Assembly: GCF_000422905.1 (NCBI RefSeq)
Contig: NZ_AUGY01000028.1
Span: 1 to 64,000 of the forward strand
From: Paenibacillus alginolyticus DSM 5050 = NBRC 15375
GTDB lineage: Bacteria; Bacillota; Bacilli; Paenibacillales; NBRC-103111
Direction of reading: 5' to 3'
DNA length: 64,000 nucleotides
Both the position numbers and the translations under genes were made by a program. The notes beneath the pieces were generated by a model. That model made no database searches. It was not told the origin of the DNA and was given only the letters and a program-made list of their open reading frames with translations. Shown in pieces: positions 60,649 to 64,000 of this stretch; position 1 is the stretch's first letter, and every line of letters starts with the position of its first letter.

Positions 60649-61970
60649 GAAGCAAGCTGCCAAATGCTGATAAATACAAGGAGCATCTGCATACGATTGA
60701 TCCGATTCGAGTGAACGGTAAAGTGACGCAAGTCATTGGGCTGACAGTTGAGTCAGAAGGTCCTGATGTGAGCATTGGCGATCTTTGCTATATATATCCG
60801 CACAAGTCGAACAAGCCGCTAAAGGCTGAGGTGGTTGGATTTCGCAGCAATAAAGTGGTTCTGATGCCACTAGGTGATTTGGATGCAATAGGTCCTGGAT
60901 GCGATGTCGTAGGTACTGGAAAGCCGCTTACTGTCCAAGTTGGCCATGAACTGCTTGGTAAGGTATTAGATGGTTTGGGGCAACCCTTAGATGGTTCATT
61001 CCTACCCTCTAGAATGGCACAATATTCAACGAATAATGTTCCCGGAAACCCGCTAACACGTCCACGTGTTCTGAATCCAATTTCGGTTGGTGTTCGCTGT
61101 ATTGATGGCCTATTAACAATTGGTAAGGGTCAGCGTGTTGGTATTTTTGCAGGCTCCGGTGTAGGTAAAAGTACACTTATGGGTATGATTGCTCGTAATA
61201 CATCCGCTGATGTCAACGTAATTGCTCTTATTGGTGAGCGTGGTAGAGAAGTTCTGGACTTTATCGAAAGAGATTTAGGTCCTGAAGGACTTGCTAGATC
61301 CGTTGTGATTGTTGCAACGTCGGATCAACCAGCTTTGATCCGAATCAAAGGTGCTATGATTGCAACTAGTATTGCTGAGTATTTTCGAGATCGCGGCTTA
61401 AATGTCATGATGATGATGGATTCAGTCACTCGGTTTGCAATGGCGCAGCGTGAAGTCGGACTTGCTGTTGGAGAACCTCCAGCCACACGTGGTTATACGC
61501 CTTCGGTTTTTGCCATGCTTCCTAGGCTTCTAGAGCGTTCAGGTACGGGTCCAAAGGGTTCTATCACCGCTTTTTATACCGTGCTTGTTGATGGGGATGA
61601 TATGAATGAGCCTATCGCTGATGCTGTGCGAGGTATTTTGGATGGACATATTGTCCTTAATCGCAGCATTGCTAATAAAGGTCATTACCCAGCCATCGAT
61701 GTTTTATCCAGCGTAAGCCGAGTCATGAAAGAAATTGTTCCTACTGAACACATGGAAGCAGCTGATCAATTGAAGCGACTTCTTTCTATATATAAAGATT
61801 CGGAAGATCTTATCAATATAGGGGCATACCAAAAAGGTTCTAACCCAAATATTGATATCGCTATGGATAATATCGAGGCAATATGGGATTTCACGAAGCA
61901 AAAAACCTCTGAGAAGTTGACGTTTGAAGAAGCTCAAGAACGTTTGATTCATGAATTTTATAAGGGATGA
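60645..61970 (+). CDS. fliI: flagellum-specific ATPase FliI
   Basis: This 441-residue ATPase energises type III export. It has Walker A GIFAGSGVGKSTLMGMI, the VIALIGERGREV block and Walker B NVMMMMDSVTRFAMAQREVG. It is coupled to fliH. Confidence 0.98.
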   Translation: MRSKLPNADKYKEHLHTIDPIRVNGKVTQVIGLTVESEGPDVSIGDLCYIYPHKSNKPLKAEVVGFRSNKVVLMPLGDLDAIGPGCDVVGTGKPLTVQVGHELLGKVLDGLGQPLDGSFLPSRMAQYSTNNVPGNPLTRPRVLNPISVGVRCIDGLLTIGKGQRVGIFAGSGVGKSTLMGMIARNTSADVNVIALIGERGREVLDFIERDLGPEGLARSVVIVATSDQPALIRIKGAMIATSIAEYFRDRGLNVMMMMDSVTRFAMAQREVGLAVGEPPATRGYTPSVFAMLPRLLERSGTGPKGSITAFYTVLVDGDDMNEPIADAVRGILDGHIVLNRSIANKGHYPAIDVLSSVSRVMKEIVPTEHMEAADQLKRLLSIYKDSEDLINIGAYQKGSNPNIDIAMDNIEAIWDFTKQKTSEKLTFEEAQERLIHEFYKG

Positions 61971-61979
61971 GGTTCCTGA

Positions 61980-62423
61980 ATGAATTTTCGTTATTCTTTC
62001 CAGCAAATTGTTGATTTGAAAAACAATGAACGAACACAGGCAGAGTGGATACTGTCTGAGGCAATGGGGCAACTAAGGAACGAAGAAACGAGCTTGCATG
62101 GATTGTTTGAGCAAAAAGATAGCCTTCATAACGAAATGACCCATGTATCTAGCGGTTCGGTATCCATTTCCAAGATGCTGTTAATGCAAAACTACATGAA
62201 TCATGTTGATCAACAGATCGCACGTAAGCATTTGGATGTGCAGCAAGCACAGCATGTCGTGCTCAAAAAGCAGGAGCATCTTTCGGAAAGAATGATGGAT
62301 GAGAAAGTATGGTCGAAAGCAAGAGAGAAGGCATACAACCAATTTCAGTCTTTTGTCGCCAAAAAAGAGCAAGAAGCTTTAGATGAGATGGCTACCAACC
62401 GTTTCAGACGACTAACGTATTGA
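61980..62423 (+). CDS. fliJ: flagellar export chaperone FliJ
   Basis: This 147-residue coiled-coil protein works with FliI. MNFRYSFQQIVDLKNNERTQ and the C-terminal helical hairpin (ARKHLDVQQAQHVVLKKQEH) fit the family. It follows fliI by nine bases. Confidence 0.93.
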   Translation: MNFRYSFQQIVDLKNNERTQAEWILSEAMGQLRNEETSLHGLFEQKDSLHNEMTHVSSGSVSISKMLLMQNYMNHVDQQIARKHLDVQQAQHVVLKKQEHLSERMMDEKVWSKAREKAYNQFQSFVAKKEQEALDEMATNRFRRLTY

Positions 62424-62447
62424 GGAAGGCAAAGGAGGGAAGAGGAG

Positions 62448-63356
62448 ATGGCCGATACAAGCATAGAGGGTGCATCTTATAGTGCACTGGAACGATTTCT
62501 GATATGGTTTGTCATCCCCTTTGTGTTTACGGCAGTTTTGCTCTTCGTGCTGTTGTCAATTTTTGATTATGATATCAAGAGCAGTATTCAGAAGGCGCTG
62601 CACAATACACCAGTCATTGGGACAATCGTCCCTGCTCCAAAAGAAAAAGCAGTAGTTACGAGTGATGGTAAAGCACCGACTTCTGAGCAAAGCATCAAGG
62701 TTAAAGATGAAGAGATTACGAAACTAAACGCAAGAATTGCTGAACTTCAAACGGCATTGCAGAAAGCAGATTCGACTACCGAGCAGAAGGATGCTTCACT
62801 GAAGGATGCCCAGACGAAGTTAACCGACTTGGAAGAGAAGCTGAAGAATAAAACACAAACCGAAGAAGAATACAACAATCAAATTACTCAACTTGCGAAT
62901 ATGTATGCAAAAATGAATCCAAGTAAAGCAGCCCCAATCATTGAAGCATTGACTCCTAAAGAGATGGTTCTAGTGTTTTCAATGATGAAAGCAGATAGTC
63001 GTGGAGCTATTCTTGAGAAAATGACCCCTGCTAAAGCGGCTGAGGCTTCCATTGGGGTTAAGGATGTTGTTCCTGTTCGTGATAAACAAATTGCTGCCTT
63101 GCAAGAGAGATTGGCAACGAATGGAGCGGCGAAAACCGTAACATCTGTGAGTAAAACAGATTTAGGGCAAACTTTTGCCAACATGACGCCAAAAAGTGCT
63201 TCCAATGTTCTTCTGGAAATGAACAAGTCTAACCCTGATAAAGTATTAGCTATTCTCAGTGGGATGGATAACGCTTCTCGTTCTAAAGTTATGACTTCAT
63301 TGTCAGACGCAAATAAAGAAATTGCAGCATCAATTTCAGCAAAACTTGTTCAGTAA
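62448..63356 (+). CDS. MotE-like chaperone of the flagellar operon (YlxF)
   Basis: This 302-residue protein has one N-terminal transmembrane helix (about 17-40), a coiled coil (about 85-145) and two copies of a MotE/MgtE-N-like helical domain (MYAKMNPSKAAPIIEALTPK, about 150-200, and FANMTPKSASNVLLEMNKSN, about 240-295). It lies in the ylxF position between fliJ and fliK. A role in assembling motor or export proteins at the membrane is inferred. Confidence 0.88.
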   Translation: MADTSIEGASYSALERFLIWFVIPFVFTAVLLFVLLSIFDYDIKSSIQKALHNTPVIGTIVPAPKEKAVVTSDGKAPTSEQSIKVKDEEITKLNARIAELQTALQKADSTTEQKDASLKDAQTKLTDLEEKLKNKTQTEEEYNNQITQLANMYAKMNPSKAAPIIEALTPKEMVLVFSMMKADSRGAILEKMTPAKAAEASIGVKDVVPVRDKQIAALQERLATNGAAKTVTSVSKTDLGQTFANMTPKSASNVLLEMNKSNPDKVLAILSGMDNASRSKVMTSLSDANKEIAASISAKLVQ

Positions 63357-63388
63357 TGTCATTGATTTCACGAAGGGAGGTGAAAAAA

Positions 63389-64000
63389 ATGGACGTACAA
63401 ATGCCAACAGTACCTACTGTAAACAACGCAGTTTCAACAGCGACTGGTAAAGCGAGTACGACTGAAACGGCAACCAAAGATACTTCTTTTAATCAAGTAT
63501 TAGATGGTCAAATTGTACAAGAGAATGCTTCTGGTGATGCCAATGCTTCCGATCCAGCTCTTTCTCTGAACATGCTGCTTCAAATGCTTCAAAGCTTGGT
63601 AATGCCCCTTCAAGGCGCCGCTGTACAGCAGGTTGAACAAGGAAAGGGAGATCAACCTCTACCAGAAATGCTTTTGGAAGCAATGAACAGTAATCCTAAG
63701 TTAGCTGAACAATTATTACAAGATCAGAACGTGAAGAAGTGGTTCGAAGATGCTCAGCAGTTGTTAAGCACACTTGGTGATGCACAATCTAACGCAGCTT
63801 TTACACTTCCCAATGGTTTGAATCTTCAGCCAGCAGATACATTTAATTTACAGGCCCAGAATACTTTGCTTACTCTGACAACTTTGACTAAACAGCTGCC
63901 TGACAACCCTATTTTGAAGTTTTTGAACCAGGACTTGCTTAGTACAATTGAGCCTTTGCTTCCAGAGTTAATGGCGACATTGAAGGGACCAACATCTGAA
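63389..64000 (+). CDS. fliK: flagellar hook-length control protein FliK, N-terminal part
   Basis: An open frame of 204 codons runs from ATG 63389 (with GGGAGGTGA upstream) to the window edge. It encodes a Gln/Leu/Thr-rich, low-complexity protein (MDVQMPTVPTVNNAVSTA, LSLNMLLQMLQSLVMPLQ), as expected for the N-terminus of FliK. The conserved C-terminal domain lies outside the window, so the call relies on gene order. Confidence 0.85.
   Translation, partial: MDVQMPTVPTVNNAVSTATGKASTTETATKDTSFNQVLDGQIVQENASGDANASDPALSLNMLLQMLQSLVMPLQGAAVQQVEQGKGDQPLPEMLLEAMNSNPKLAEQLLQDQNVKKWFEDAQQLLSTLGDAQSNAAFTLPNGLNLQPADTFNLQAQNTLLTLTTLTKQLPDNPILKFLNQDLLSTIEPLLPELMATLKGPTSE

Overview
The window reads as a chromosome segment from an endospore-forming, flagellated, low-to-moderate GC Gram-positive of the Paenibacillaceae (Paenibacillus or a close relative). 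This rests on gene order (rsmD-coaD-ylbJ-sepM-yceD-rpmF-fapR-plsX-fabH-fabD-fabG-acpP-fabF-rnc-smc-ftsY-ylxM-ffh-rpsP and onwards), on strong AGGAGG-type ribosome binding sites, on FapR and CodY regulation, and on the sporulation gene ylbJ.

Region 1 (about 1-17,080) is an integrated mobile element, cut off at the left edge of the window. An IS21-type insertion (istB tail plus terminal repeats, 1-329) has broken its tyrosine integrase. Then come a Cro/CI-type repressor and a divergent excisionase-like HTH gene, with a direct-repeat operator pair around its promoter. Next is an NrS-1-type primase-polymerase fused to a DUF927-like helicase, followed by an array of GGTGTAAGG repeats that looks like a replication origin. 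After a zinc-ribbon protein of terminase-small-subunit style and two unknown genes comes an 872-residue phage tape-measure protein with two more unknowns. No capsid, portal, large terminase, tail tube or lysis gene is visible. Three tandem paralogous small genes lie on the minus strand, divergent from a further small gene. The last cargo is an AAA ATPase plus subtilisin-like protease pair that matches the IetAS anti-phage defence system. The whole looks more like a phage satellite or a heavily reduced prophage than a complete prophage.

Region 2 (about 17,100-43,420) is core chromosome. A structured RNA upstream of rsmD is followed by rsmD and coaD, ylbJ on the minus strand, sepM, then yceD-rpmF from a textbook sigma-A promoter. 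The fatty-acid and phospholipid cluster fapR-plsX-fabH-fabD-fabG-acpP-fabF follows, headed by a FapR operator and split by unusual repeats. After it come rnc-smc-ftsY, the SRP genes ylxM-ffh, rpsP-khpA-rimM-trmD-rplS, the signal peptidase gene lepB, rbgA, rnhB, a FliK-like gene, an FlhB-like gene and yraN.

Region 3 (about 43,420-64,000) holds comM on the minus strand, a small zinc-ribbon gene, sucCD, dprA, topA, trmFO, hslVU and codY. The early fla/che operon follows (flgB-flgC-fliE-fliF-fliG-fliH-fliI-fliJ, a MotE-like gene, and the start of fliK, which runs off the window). A CodY-like box sits just upstream of flgB. The codV/xerC gene normally found between trmFO and hslV is missing. No tRNA, rRNA or CRISPR array was seen.
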